Source: JAZRPG01 sp045649105
GTDB lineage: Bacteria > Bacillota > Clostridia > Oscillospirales > JAAYXM01
Assembly: GCA_045649105.1 (NCBI GenBank)
Contig: JAZRPG010000027.1
Location: forward strand, 1-64,000
Direction: 5' to 3'
DNA: 64,000 nucleotides
Shown here in pieces: positions 9,969 to 18,461 of the stretch. Each line of letters begins with the position of its first letter. The stretch's first letter is position 1. The notes beneath the pieces were generated by a model, which did not search any database, was not told the origin of the DNA, and saw nothing but the letters and a program-made list of their open reading frames with translations. The translations under genes and the position numbers were made by a program.

Positions 9969-10829
9969 TTATCGCTCAGAGTCGCGATGTATTTGTACGG
10001 TCTTGTAACCAAGCTCTGAAATATGTGCATTCAGTGCCTCGGCAAGTGCGACCGAACGGTGCTTTCCGCCTGTGCATCCGATTGCTATATTGAGTGATGT
10101 TTTTCCCTCCTCAATATATTGGGGAATGAGAAAATCAATCATTTCATACAGCAGTGAGAGGAAATCCTTCGTTTGGGACCATTTCATTACAAAATCACGC
10201 ACATCCGGGTCTGAGCCGGTCTTCGGACGCAAAGCGGCTTCATAGTATGGGTTTGGAATAAAACGGACATCAAATACAAGGTCTGCATCTGCCGGGATTC
10301 CGTATTTAAAGCCGAAGGAGGTAATGTTAATGATAATAGACGGGTCACAAAGAGCATTCCCCGAAAATATCCGGACCAGATGCTTTCTGAGTTCTGATGC
10401 AGCAAGTGATGTTGTATCTATAATAAAATCGGCTCTGGCGCGAATCCCAGCAAGCATCTCGTATTCTTTTTCAATTATGTTTTCAATCGGCATTTCCTCT
10501 GAAAACAGCGGGTGCCGGCGCCTTGTTTCCTTATAGCGTTTAATTATGGTATCGGTAGAGGCTTCAAGATAAAGTATTTTATAGGTGCAGTTAAGGTTTT
10601 TTATATTCTCAAGCGCTGAAAAAAGGGCTGAAAAATCCACACCGGCGCGTATATCAGTGACAAGGGCAACCTGCGAAAATCTATTATTTGCCGCGATGCA
10701 CATTTCGGCAAATTTCGGGATAAGCTCAGGAGGCATATTGTCCACACAGTAGAAACCCATATCCTCAAGAACGGAAGCTGCACGGCTCTTTCCGGCACCT
10801 GACAAGCCTGAAATTATAAAGAAATCCAT
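9969..10829 (-). CDS. rapZ: RNase adapter protein RapZ (YvcJ-type nucleotide-binding protein)
   Basis: 286 residues with an N-terminal P-loop (GLSGAGKS), and the conserved C-terminal signature GCTGGKHRSV. In E. coli RapZ binds GlmZ RNA and RNase E; in Bacillus YvcJ is a nucleotide hydrolase. Which role holds in Clostridia is not settled. It lies between murB (17 bp upstream) and whiA, the normal context in Firmicutes. Confidence 0.94.
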   Translation of the reverse strand: MDFFIISGLSGAGKSRAASVLEDMGFYCVDNMPPELIPKFAEMCIAANNRFSQVALVTDIRAGVDFSALFSALENIKNLNCTYKILYLEASTDTIIKRYKETRRRHPLFSEEMPIENIIEKEYEMLAGIRARADFIIDTTSLAASELRKHLVRIFSGNALCDPSIIINITSFGFKYGIPADADLVFDVRFIPNPYYEAALRPKTGSDPDVRDFVMKWSQTKDFLSLLYEMIDFLIPQYIEEGKTSLNIAIGCTGGKHRSVALAEALNAHISELGYKTVQIHRDSER

Positions 10830-10846
10830 TTAGTTTTCACATCCTA

Positions 10847-11743
10847 TTATATCCGGCAAACTTCGCATTCAAGCTCTACACCTGTCTGCTTAAGTACCTC
10901 ATTCTGAATATGGTCAATGAGTGAAAGAACATCACTGCAAGTTGCTCCGCCTTTGTTTATTATAAAGCCTGCGTGTTTTTCAGAAACCTCAGCGCCGCCG
11001 ACAGAGAAGCCCTTAAGTCCGCATTGCTCTATGAGAGCACCTGCGAAGTTGCCGCAAGGACGCTTAAAGGTGCTTCCTGCACTTGGAAATTCAAGCGGCT
11101 GTTTTGTACGCCGGCGTGTCGTATAATCGCGCATAAGTTCGGATATTTTTTCTCCGTCCCCCGGCGAAAGACAAAACTCGGCTGACAGAATGAGCCTTTC
11201 GGGGGGATTTTTGTAAATACTTGTTCTGTAACCGAAACTGTGCTCAGAGTTTTTGATTGTATGAACTTCGCAGTCCTCACCGATATATGTGCTGCTTATA
11301 AGTACATCACAAATTTCTCCGCCGTAAGCGCCGGCATTCATAACAATCGCTCCGCCGATAGTGCCGGGGATTCCGTAGGCGAATTCAAGTCCGCTTAGAG
11401 AATACTTTTGTGCAACAGAGGAAAGCAAGGAGAGAAACGCACCTGCTTCTGCATGCATTGCAGTTTCGGTAACAGAAATTTTATTGCAGCAGTTTTTGAG
11501 GACTGCGCCGTCAATTCCGCTGTCTGATACTAAAAGGTTGCTGCCGTTGCCGAGAAAGAAGGTTCTTATCTCCAGTTCCTTCAGCCGTAAATACGCCGCT
11601 TTCAGGGCATCAACTGAGTGTGCCTCAAGAAAGAGTCTTGCAGGTCCGCCGATTTTAAATGTCGTATGCCGGCTCATGCTCTCGTTTTCAGTTACAATAA
11701 GGTCAGGTATTTCACGAAGCAGATTAATATGCATTTCGTTCAT
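10847..11743 (-). CDS. murB: UDP-N-acetylenolpyruvoylglucosamine reductase
   Basis: FAD enzyme that makes UDP-N-acetylmuramate from UDP-GlcNAc-enolpyruvate in peptidoglycan precursor synthesis. The 298 residues show the FAD loop FLGNGSNLLVSDSGIDG, the GIPGTIGGAIVMNAGAYGG signature and the active-site Ser in SAGSTFKRP, as in the short class II MurB of Gram-positives. An ATG at 11752 is also open, but it directly abuts AAAAGGA; the ATG at 11743 has a 9-bp spacing and is preferred. A TATAAT at 11781-11776 may be its promoter -10 box. Confidence 0.94.
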   Translation of the reverse strand: MNEMHINLLREIPDLIVTENESMSRHTTFKIGGPARLFLEAHSVDALKAAYLRLKELEIRTFFLGNGSNLLVSDSGIDGAVLKNCCNKISVTETAMHAEAGAFLSLLSSVAQKYSLSGLEFAYGIPGTIGGAIVMNAGAYGGEICDVLISSTYIGEDCEVHTIKNSEHSFGYRTSIYKNPPERLILSAEFCLSPGDGEKISELMRDYTTRRRTKQPLEFPSAGSTFKRPCGNFAGALIEQCGLKGFSVGGAEVSEKHAGFIINKGGATCSDVLSLIDHIQNEVLKQTGVELECEVCRI

Positions 11744-11822
11744 AAGATGCATTCCTTTTAAAAAAATATAATATAATTATAACAGAAATATTTATTGAAT
11801 AGAATAGTTTCGGAGCGCATTT

Positions 11823-13127
11823 TTATTCTTTTGGCGAAACTATTTGTCCGAAAATACCGTCGGCATATAAGTCGCTTATAAGTACATTTTCAAATTTGTT
11901 TTGCAGGTTTTCGTTGCTCTTTGCATAAACCCGGATGTAATTTTCAGAATGACCGCTCCAGAGTCCATTGTTGAATTCCTCGAAAAGAACACGCAGTGTT
12001 GAGTTTATCCGGCTTTTGTGATAGTTGACTTTCATTTCTTCAGCAAGCTTTCCCGCACGTTCTGCCCGGGATGCTTTTTCACTCTTTGTAAGCTGTCCGG
12101 ACATTTTTGCGGCAGGTGTACCTTCGCGTTTTGAGTAGGGAAATATATGCATAGCTGAAAAGTTGCATTTCTTTATGAAAAGTAACGTTTCTGAAAATTC
12201 GCTTTCGCTCTCACCGGGGAATCCGACAATCATGTCAGTTGTTATTGCACAACCCGGGAAATACTCCCGCAGAAGTGACACGGATTCAAAGAAACGGGAA
12301 GTGTCATATTTTCTTCTCATGCGCGCAAGAGTTGAATCGCATCCGCTCTGCATAGACAGGTGGAACTGCGGACAAAGGTTTGCATATCCGCAGAGTGCTT
12401 TGCAAAACTCCTCGGTTATTGTGCGCGGTTCGATAGAGCCGAGCCTGAAGCGTATATCGGGATATGCTTTGCATAATGCTGATACCAATGTGAAAAGGGG
12501 CGTTTTTTCTTTTAAATCATGTCCGTACGATGAAATTTCGATGCCTGTAAGCACTATTTCGCGGTAACCTTTATCGGAAAGCCTCTTTGCTTCCTCGAGA
12601 ACACTTTCGGGCGGTAATGACCTGACAGGACCGCGTGTATACGGAATTATGCAATATGAACAGAAATTACTGCAGCCGTCCTCAATTTTGAGCATAGCTC
12701 GCGTGTGACCGTGAAGTCCGCCTGCGGGCAGGCTTTCAAACTTGCGTCTGCGCAATGCATTATCAGGTGTAAAGTTATTTTGCTTTCCAATGCTTAAAGC
12801 GTCGATGCTTTTTGCAAATTCGCGGCGATCTGAGGTTCCGCAAATCAGGTCAACGCCGCCTATGGAGCGTATACTGTCAGGGTTTATCTGAGACAGACAA
12901 CCGCATACGGCGATTTTTGCATGGGGATGGTCTTTCTTTAATTTGCGTATTGCACGGCGCGATTTATGGTCGCTGACGGCCGTGACGGTACAGGTGTTAA
13001 TAACTATCACATCTGCAGACGAAAAATCATCTGTGATGCTGTGACCAAGCTCTGAAAGCATTATGCCGAGTGCTTGCGTTTCGAACTGATTCACCTTACA
13101 GCCGAGGGTGAAAAAAGCTATATTCAT
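11823..13127 (-). CDS. mtaB: tRNA (N6-threonylcarbamoyladenosine(37)-C2)-methylthiotransferase MtaB
   Basis: Radical SAM enzyme that converts t6A37 to ms2t6A in ANN-decoding tRNAs. An N-terminal UPF0004 domain holds three cluster cysteines (LGCKVNQ, NTCTVT, CGC). The radical SAM CxxxCxxC motif is in CSNFCSYCIIPYTRG, and a C-terminal TRAM domain ends the protein. The length, about 434 residues, is normal. A GTG at 13136 is in frame, but AGGTG overlaps it; ATG at 13127 is 6 bp from that site. tcdA, acting on the same modification, lies at 56 kb. Confidence 0.93.
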   Translation of the reverse strand: MNIAFFTLGCKVNQFETQALGIMLSELGHSITDDFSSADVIVINTCTVTAVSDHKSRRAIRKLKKDHPHAKIAVCGCLSQINPDSIRSIGGVDLICGTSDRREFAKSIDALSIGKQNNFTPDNALRRRKFESLPAGGLHGHTRAMLKIEDGCSNFCSYCIIPYTRGPVRSLPPESVLEEAKRLSDKGYREIVLTGIEISSYGHDLKEKTPLFTLVSALCKAYPDIRFRLGSIEPRTITEEFCKALCGYANLCPQFHLSMQSGCDSTLARMRRKYDTSRFFESVSLLREYFPGCAITTDMIVGFPGESESEFSETLLFIKKCNFSAMHIFPYSKREGTPAAKMSGQLTKSEKASRAERAGKLAEEMKVNYHKSRINSTLRVLFEEFNNGLWSGHSENYIRVYAKSNENLQNKFENVLISDLYADGIFGQIVSPKE

Positions 13128-13167
13128 TTGCTTCACCTAAATATTACTAATTTTTATTATTATATGG

Positions 13168-13196
13168 TTGAAAAAAACTCCTGAAAGTATTATACT
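13168..13196 (+). promoter_or_regulatory. Promoter of the HPr-like gene
   Basis: TTGAAA (13168-13173) and TATACT (13191-13196) are 17 bp apart, 47 bp before the start codon at 13244, which itself has AAAAGGAGA at 13229-13236. Confidence 0.7.
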
Positions 13197-13243
13197 TTAT
13201 ATACAGGATGTTTAGCAACAAAAATTTAAAAGGAGAATGTATT

Positions 13244-13480
13244 ATGAACAAGTTCAATGTAAAACTCGCATCTATCAACGAGGTGAAGAATTTTGTCAAT
13301 GCGGCTTGTGCACAGATGTGTGACATAGACATCATTTCCGGCAGATATGTAATTGATGCAAAGTCAATTATGGGCATTTTCAGCATTGACCTTACAAAGC
13401 CGGTAACTGTTGCCGTAAACGGTACGGAAGAGGAGTGCAAGGCATTTCGCGAGGCGGTTTCGGACATCATTGTTGAGTAA
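13244..13480 (+). CDS. HPr-family protein lacking the phosphocarrier histidine (Crh-like)
   Basis: 78-residue protein with the HPr fold pattern. The segment AKSIMGIFSI matches the regulatory Ser-46 region of Gram-positive HPr (KSIMGVMSL), with Ser at residue 41. The active-site motif GIHARPA is absent: the aligned stretch reads LASINEVKN and the protein has no histidine at all. It therefore cannot take a phosphate from Enzyme I at His-15. Bacillus Crh, which has Gln at that site and acts only through Ser-46 with CcpA, is the nearest known analogue. The ATG at 13244 is chosen over 13208 because AGGAGA precedes it. It is a single-gene unit. Confidence 0.85.
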   Translation: MNKFNVKLASINEVKNFVNAACAQMCDIDIISGRYVIDAKSIMGIFSIDLTKPVTVAVNGTEEECKAFREAVSDIIVE

Positions 13481-13490
13481 TTAATTACAC

Positions 13491-13536
13491 AAAAAGAGTT
13501 TTATGGCAGCCGGTTTCGGTTGCCTAATTCTTTTTT
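13491..13536 (+). terminator. Rho-independent terminator after the HPr-like gene
   Basis: GGCAGCCG and CGGTTGCC pair over 8 bp (one G.T) with a GTTT loop, continued by an A-rich/T-rich outer stem, and end in TTCTTTTTT. Confidence 0.8.
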
Positions 13537-13555
13537 GGATATATAGGGAGGCTTT

Positions 13556-14935
13556 ATGAACATAAAATTTGACAGCTTCTTAAGAGAAATGTCTTCAAAA
13601 CGCGTTGCGGTTATCGGAATGGGTGTAAGCAATACTCCGCTTATAAGACTTCTGCTCGGGGCAGGTGCTGATGTTCTCGTCTGTGACAGAAAGAAAGAGC
13701 AGAGGCCGGAAATTATAAAAGAGTTTGAAACGGGCGGAGCAAGGTTTAATTTGGGCGACGGGTATCTTGAGGGAATTTCCGATTCGGATATAATATTTAA
13801 AACACCGGGGATCCGATATGACATACCCGAACTGTGTGAAGCCCGGAAACGCGGAGCGGTAATAACAACGGAAATGGAGCAGTTTTTTAAATTGTGTCCA
13901 TGCATGAGTATAGGTGTTACCGGAAGTGATGGAAAAACGACGACGACGACTGTTATCGGAGAACTTATAAAACATGCAGGGAAGCGATGCTTCGTCGGCG
14001 GAAATATTGGCGCTCCTCTTCTTCCGGAGGTATGTAATATGCAGGAGGATGACGTTGCGGTGGTGGAGCTGTCATCGTTCCAGCTGTTGGATATAAAAAG
14101 CGGGCCTGATATTTCTGTTATAACAAATATAACGCCGAATCATCTTGATGTTCATAAGTCAATGGAAGAGTATATTGAGGCTAAAAAACAGATATTTGCC
14201 TTTTCAAAAGATACTGTTGTGTTAAATTATGATAATCCTGTAACCCGAAGTATTTCGGAAAAGATTTGCGGCCGTGCCGTTAATTTCTCGTCAAAGGAGC
14301 TGCTCAAGAACGGATACTGTCTTGAAAACGGAAAAATTGTCTTAAGGCGTGGCGGCGTAAGCGAGCCAATACTTGAGATATCGGATATAAGAATCCCCGG
14401 AATGCATAATGTGGAGAATTATATGGCAGCAATCGCTGCAACAAGAGGACTTGTGTCGTATGAAAATATCATTGACACTGCGCGTCAGTTTCCGGGTGTT
14501 CCGCATCGCATGGAGCTTATACGCGAAAAGGACGGGGTGCAATACTATAACGATTCAATAGCTTCGAGCCCGACGAGGACGATTGCCGGCCTTCGTGCTT
14601 TTGACCGTAAGGTCATTTTAATTGCCGGAGGATACGATAAAAAAATCCCTTTTGACGAGCTTGGAGAAGTTGCACCTAAATATGTGAAAAAATTAATACT
14701 TGTAGGGGCAACGGCAGAAAAAATTGAAAGGGCCGTAAGGGCAGCGGCAGATTTTGATGAAGATAAGCTCCCGATATTTTCGTGCGACACATTTGAGGAC
14801 GCGGTAAACTGTGCGGAAAATGTTGCTGAGGCAGGGGATATTGTCACGCTTTCTCCTGCATGCGCATCGTTTGATATGTTTGAAAACTTCGCCGCGCGCG
14901 GCGACCGTTTCCGTGAGCTTGTAAACAAGCTGTGA
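13556..14935 (+). CDS. murD: UDP-N-acetylmuramoyl-L-alanine--D-glutamate ligase
   Basis: Adds D-glutamate to UDP-MurNAc-L-Ala in peptidoglycan synthesis. 459 residues in the three-domain Mur ligase layout: N-terminal UDP-binding Rossmann domain (VAVIGMGVSNTPLI), central ATPase domain with GVTGSDGKTTTTT and the ELSSFQL and NITPNHLD motifs, and C-terminal domain with YNDSIASSPTRT and AGGYDKK. The start ATG has GGGAGG at 13546-13551. It converges on tmcAL with only 12 bp between the two stop codons. Confidence 0.95.
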   Translation: MNIKFDSFLREMSSKRVAVIGMGVSNTPLIRLLLGAGADVLVCDRKKEQRPEIIKEFETGGARFNLGDGYLEGISDSDIIFKTPGIRYDIPELCEARKRGAVITTEMEQFFKLCPCMSIGVTGSDGKTTTTTVIGELIKHAGKRCFVGGNIGAPLLPEVCNMQEDDVAVVELSSFQLLDIKSGPDISVITNITPNHLDVHKSMEEYIEAKKQIFAFSKDTVVLNYDNPVTRSISEKICGRAVNFSSKELLKNGYCLENGKIVLRRGGVSEPILEISDIRIPGMHNVENYMAAIAATRGLVSYENIIDTARQFPGVPHRMELIREKDGVQYYNDSIASSPTRTIAGLRAFDRKVILIAGGYDKKIPFDELGEVAPKYVKKLILVGATAEKIERAVRAAADFDEDKLPIFSCDTFEDAVNCAENVAEAGDIVTLSPACASFDMFENFAARGDRFRELVNKL

Positions 14936-14947
14936 TAAAGGGAAATA

Positions 14948-16144
14948 TTAATCTTCTTTTCTAAGTATCGGCGAGATGGTATAGGTGCTGCCTTGCTCAA
15001 TTGGATTATTCATAAAGAGTGAATATATATCATCACATTTTCGCTCAAGAGAAAGCAATTCGTTACATGTACAGTCGAGATACTTTACAGATGATGGGCG
15101 AGTGATAATTGGTATTTTGGATGCCTTCTTTGCCATACGCATAATGCCTTTGCCCGTTTCGTTCAGGGCAAGAAGCCTGGCATATGGGACGCTGCCGGAG
15201 GAAAAGCTGTTTTTTATGCCGAGAAAGGCGTTCAAATAAATTCGGCGTATGCGTGAGTGTGCATATCTTTTTGTCTTTGCAAGCGCGATTGCCTCAGAGA
15301 GTGTTGTGCTTTTTGAAATTGCATTTTCGAGGCGGAACTGCAGGCCTTCGGAAACATCGCCGTAACTTAGAAAATCATCTGCCGATAGCTTTTTTAAAGA
15401 AGAAAGCATCGCGGTGTCGGCAACAGATGAGAATACGGGGGCATGACCGAGCTTAATCTCCCGTTTGAGTATTTCATCAGAGCAGGCGGGAATGAGCTGT
15501 GAAATGTCAGCATTTTTTGCGATAAGCCCCCTGACTGCGGATGCGCTTGCAAAACCGTCAGATATTTTAGTGTCATCATGACACGAACCGGACCGTGTAA
15601 TACATATCGGGGATATATCTGACGAAAGTTTTGAAAGTGCTTTAAGGTATTCTATAGCAAGTATGTTATTTGGAGTGGATAAAAGACCCGAAAGTTTTTT
15701 GTCAAACTTTGCGACGGCAAGCTCACGGGCTTTTGCAAAAGAAATTCCCTTCGAATATTCCTCAAGAACAGCTTCGCCAAAGTCCTCACGCAGAAGGAGC
15801 TCTGTAATGCGGAGAAGCCCGTCTTGACTGTCGGCTTCACAACCGAATGAAATATCAGTAACGACACCGAGAGCGTCAAGAAGCGATACAGCACCAAAGG
15901 CAAAGCACTCTGCAGAAGCAATTGACCAGGGAACAGGAAGTTCAAGAACAACATCTGCTCCGGCGCGGATTGCGCATTCTGCTCTCGCGTGCTTACGCAT
16001 TACGGCAAAGTCCGCTCGTTGCACGAAGTTTCCGCTCATAACGCAGATTATTGCCTCCGCACCTCGTTTTTTTGTTTCTTCTATATGGTAAAGATGCCCG
16101 TTGTGAAACGGATTGTATTCACAGATTATGCCGCATATCCTCAT
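14948..16144 (-). CDS. tmcAL: tRNA(Met) cytidine acetate ligase (TmcAL)
   Basis: 398-residue YlbM/TmcAL protein. The HIGH-type nucleotidyltransferase motif is NPFHNGHLYHI at residues 10-20, followed by CVMSGNFVQRADFAVM and ADVVLELPVPWS, all typical of the family. In Bacillus the enzyme acetylates the wobble C34 of elongator tRNA-Met using acetate and ATP. Its divergent neighbour is acetate kinase, 167 bp away, which may be coincidence but links two acetate-using steps. Confidence 0.92.
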   Translation of the reverse strand: MRICGIICEYNPFHNGHLYHIEETKKRGAEAIICVMSGNFVQRADFAVMRKHARAECAIRAGADVVLELPVPWSIASAECFAFGAVSLLDALGVVTDISFGCEADSQDGLLRITELLLREDFGEAVLEEYSKGISFAKARELAVAKFDKKLSGLLSTPNNILAIEYLKALSKLSSDISPICITRSGSCHDDTKISDGFASASAVRGLIAKNADISQLIPACSDEILKREIKLGHAPVFSSVADTAMLSSLKKLSADDFLSYGDVSEGLQFRLENAISKSTTLSEAIALAKTKRYAHSRIRRIYLNAFLGIKNSFSSGSVPYARLLALNETGKGIMRMAKKASKIPIITRPSSVKYLDCTCNELLSLERKCDDIYSLFMNNPIEQGSTYTISPILRKED

Positions 16145-16179
16145 AATACAGGAAATCCTTTCGTGAAATGTAAAAAAAC

Positions 16180-16208
16180 TTGCAAATGGCTGTCAAATAA
16201 GATATAAT
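16180..16208 (+). promoter_or_regulatory. Promoter of ackA
   Basis: TTGCAA (16180-16185), a 17-bp spacer and TATAAT (16203-16208). The leader to the ATG at 16312 is about 97 nt, A/T rich, and shows no obvious riboswitch. Confidence 0.75.
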
Positions 16209-16311
16209 GAATATTGCTGTTTTTTGACAGATAAAATTTTCTATCTATATTTTATCTTTTATGTAACATTTTTTCAAGGATAATCAAAGATTTTATTTAC
16301 GGAGGTAAAAA

Positions 16312-17514
16312 ATGAAGATTTTAGTTATTAATGCAGGCAGTTCATCTCTTAAATTTCAGCTTCTTAACACGAGCGACGGATTTGTGCTTGCAAAAGGTCT
16401 GTGTGAAAGAATAGGAATAGACGGACGTATTAAATATTTCCCCGCCGGCGGCGAAGAGTATATACGTGATATTGACATGCCGAAGCACAGCAATGCAATC
16501 CGCGAGGTTATATCCCTTCTCGTATCTGAAGAGCGCGGCGTAGTGGCAGATGCAAGTGAAATTGAGGCAGTAGGACATAGAATCGTTCATGGCGGCGAGC
16601 ATTTTATAAAATCAATGCTCGTTACCGAAGATGTAATAAACGGAATCGAAGATGTTGTCCCGCTCGCACCGTTGCATAACCCGGCAAGTCTTATGGGTAT
16701 CCGTGCATGTCTCGAAGTTATGCCTGATGTTCCGCATGTTGTTGTATTTGATACTTCGTTCCATCAGAGCATGCCGGCTTCTTCATACCTGTATGCGCTT
16801 CCGTATGAGTACTATGAGAAATATAAAATCCGCAGGTACGGCGCTCACGGAACATCACATCGTTATGTTTCTGCAAGAGCGGCAAAGATGCTCGGACGCG
16901 ATATAAAGGATTTAAAGCTTATTACATGTCACCTTGGCAATGGTTCATCAATTACGGCAGTGCAGGGCGGCAAGGTTCTTGATACAAGCATGGGATTTAC
17001 TCCGCTTGCGGGTCTTCCGATGGGTACGCGTACCGGAGACCTTGACCCTGCGATTGTAACACATATTATGAAATATGAAAAAGTTTCTCCGGAAGAAATG
17101 GACACAATTCTTAATAAAAAATCCGGCGTTCTCGGAATCTCGGGAATCTCGTCTGATTTCAGAGACCTTGCGGAAGAGGCAAAGAAGGGCAATGAGAGGG
17201 CAGAGGTAGCGCTCGATATATTCGACTATCAGGTTACAAAATTCATCGGTGCATACGCGGCTGCAATGGGTGGCGTAGATGCTATCGTATTTACTGCCGG
17301 AATAGGCGAGAACAATTCAACGCTCAGAAAGAATGTTGTTGCAAAGCTTGGGTTTATGGGTGCAACAATTGATGATGAGAAAAACGGTATCAGGGGAGAG
17401 GAAATCGACATTTCCGGAAAGGATGCAAAAGTTAAGGTGCTTGTTATCCCGACAAATGAAGAGCTTCTTATAGCTCAGGATACTGAGGAAATTGCAAAAA
17501 GCATTAAAAAATAA
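16312..17514 (+). CDS. ackA: Acetate kinase
   Basis: Makes ATP and acetate from acetyl phosphate, the main energy-yielding end of anaerobic fermentation; reversible. 400 residues, standard. N-terminal signature KILVINAGSSSLKFQLL, ATP/acetate site HRIVHGG, and C-terminal FTAGIGENNSTLRK are all present. The start has GGAGG 6 bp upstream. No pta gene lies next to it in this window, so phosphotransacetylase must be elsewhere. The gene is a single unit ended by a terminator. Confidence 0.96.
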   Translation: MKILVINAGSSSLKFQLLNTSDGFVLAKGLCERIGIDGRIKYFPAGGEEYIRDIDMPKHSNAIREVISLLVSEERGVVADASEIEAVGHRIVHGGEHFIKSMLVTEDVINGIEDVVPLAPLHNPASLMGIRACLEVMPDVPHVVVFDTSFHQSMPASSYLYALPYEYYEKYKIRRYGAHGTSHRYVSARAAKMLGRDIKDLKLITCHLGNGSSITAVQGGKVLDTSMGFTPLAGLPMGTRTGDLDPAIVTHIMKYEKVSPEEMDTILNKKSGVLGISGISSDFRDLAEEAKKGNERAEVALDIFDYQVTKFIGAYAAAMGGVDAIVFTAGIGENNSTLRKNVVAKLGFMGATIDDEKNGIRGEEIDISGKDAKVKVLVIPTNEELLIAQDTEEIAKSIKK

Positions 17515-17518
17515 AGCA

Positions 17519-17552
17519 AAATGCCCGCTTTTAAAAGAGCGGGTATTTCTTT
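17519..17552 (+). terminator. Terminator after ackA
   Basis: CCCGCT and AGCGGG pair around a short A/T loop, extended by flanking AT/TA pairs, and are followed by TATTTCTTT. Confidence 0.75.
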
Positions 17553-17573
17553 ATAGGGAATGAGGTGTCTGTT

Positions 17574-17969
17574 GTGCTTCGGGATATGACATTAGATGAG
17601 TTTTTTAAACGGCAGCCTGTGCTTATTCCGCTGTTTTTGACATTAAAGGATGCTGCACGGGAAAAGTTTCCGGACCTTCGTATCAGGATAGAGGAGCATC
17701 AATTAACATTTTTTGATATTCGCCCATATTGTAAAGTTACTCTGCCGTGTCAAAGTGATATCAAAACTGAGGATAGGAACAGCCTTATTTTATCCTTTGA
17801 GGTTCCGATGGAGTGTATTTCAAACCGGTTTGCGAAAATAACAATGCTTGCAAAGGATAAATTCCTTCACTGTGTTGTGATAAACAGCAGTGAGCAAGTG
17901 GATGAAGAGCTTATATCCTGGCTTGAGATGTCTCGTGAGTGGAATAATCTGTATGCATGCAGAAAGTGA
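17574..17969 (+). CDS. Unknown protein, possibly DUF5655-like
   Basis: About 131 residues, soluble, no cysteine cluster. The pattern LIPLFLTLKDAAREKF ... IEEHQLTFFD ... CKVTLPCQSD ... LEMSREWNN resembles short proteins of the DUF5655 type (a C-terminal domain of unknown function), but I am not certain. A GTG at 17565 opens the frame; the GTG at 17574 is 8 bp from GAGG (17562-17565) and is preferred, and the ATG at 17586 is a further option. It stands between two terminators, so it is its own transcription unit or relies on read-through from ackA. Confidence 0.6.
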   Translation: MLRDMTLDEFFKRQPVLIPLFLTLKDAAREKFPDLRIRIEEHQLTFFDIRPYCKVTLPCQSDIKTEDRNSLILSFEVPMECISNRFAKITMLAKDKFLHCVVINSSEQVDEELISWLEMSREWNNLYACRK

Positions 17970-17986
17970 GTCTGTGTAAAAAAATT

Positions 17987-18026
17987 AAGAGGAACAGACG
18001 AATTTATTGCCTGTTCCTCTTTTTTG
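17987..18026. terminator. Bidirectional terminator between two convergent small genes
   Basis: AAGAGGAACAG (17987-17997) pairs with CTGTTCCTCTT (18011-18021), 11 bp, around a 13-base loop. A T-run follows on both strands. Confidence 0.88.
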
Positions 18027-18031
18027 TACGC

Positions 18032-18253
18032 TTAGACAGAATCGGTTTGATTGAGCGACGTTACGGCATCATCTCTGAAGAAAAGTGATATACACCAAAT
18101 ACCTGCGAGGGCAACGAGTGCATACACAATTCTGCTGATGACTGCACCCTGTCCGCCGAATATCGCAGCGACGATGTCAAATTGAAAGATACCTATTGAG
18201 CCCCAGTTCACTGCTCCGATTATAACCAATAGAAGGGCTATTCTGTCAAACAT
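18032..18253 (-). CDS. DUF378 small membrane protein
   Basis: 73 residues with two hydrophobic segments (about 5-25 and 40-60). The first contains LLLVIIGAVNWGSIGIFQFD, the hallmark of DUF378 (YuzA-like) proteins, whose function is unknown. The C-terminus is polar. It is a single gene with a terminator behind it. Confidence 0.85.
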   Translation of the reverse strand: MFDRIALLLVIIGAVNWGSIGIFQFDIVAAIFGGQGAVISRIVYALVALAGIWCISLFFRDDAVTSLNQTDSV

Positions 18254-18399
18254 TTTATCAACTCCCTATAAAATAGATTTGACGTACAGCATAAGTATTC
18301 CACATAATCAGTTGTTAATGCATATAAATACCGAAAAAAAGATGCTGCCAATTAGTGTTAAAAATTTTTTATAGTAAATGAAAAATTTGGTGTTTCTTA

Positions 18400-18428
18400 T
18401 TGACATGCAGGTTTTTATAGGGTATAAT
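18400..18428 (+). promoter_or_regulatory. Consensus promoter of the pyrimidine operon
   Basis: Perfect TTGACA (18400-18405), 17-bp spacer, perfect TATAAT (18423-18428). Transcription would begin near 18435, only about 27 nt before the pyrC start, so there is no room for a PyrR-type anti-terminator/terminator leader. Confidence 0.88.
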
Positions 18429-18461
18429 AAATTAATTTTGGACGAAGGAGGCGTGAATACT

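Noticed and set aside
16342..16602. Opposite-strand open frames inside ackA and many other genes
   Set aside because: They lie antisense to strongly recognised genes, lack ribosome binding sites and have no family resemblance.
18378..18461. Longer pyrC reading frame starting at 18378
   Set aside because: It begins upstream of the consensus promoter at 18400-18428; the TTG at 18462 has a well-placed AAGGAGG and gives the normal dihydroorotase N-terminus.
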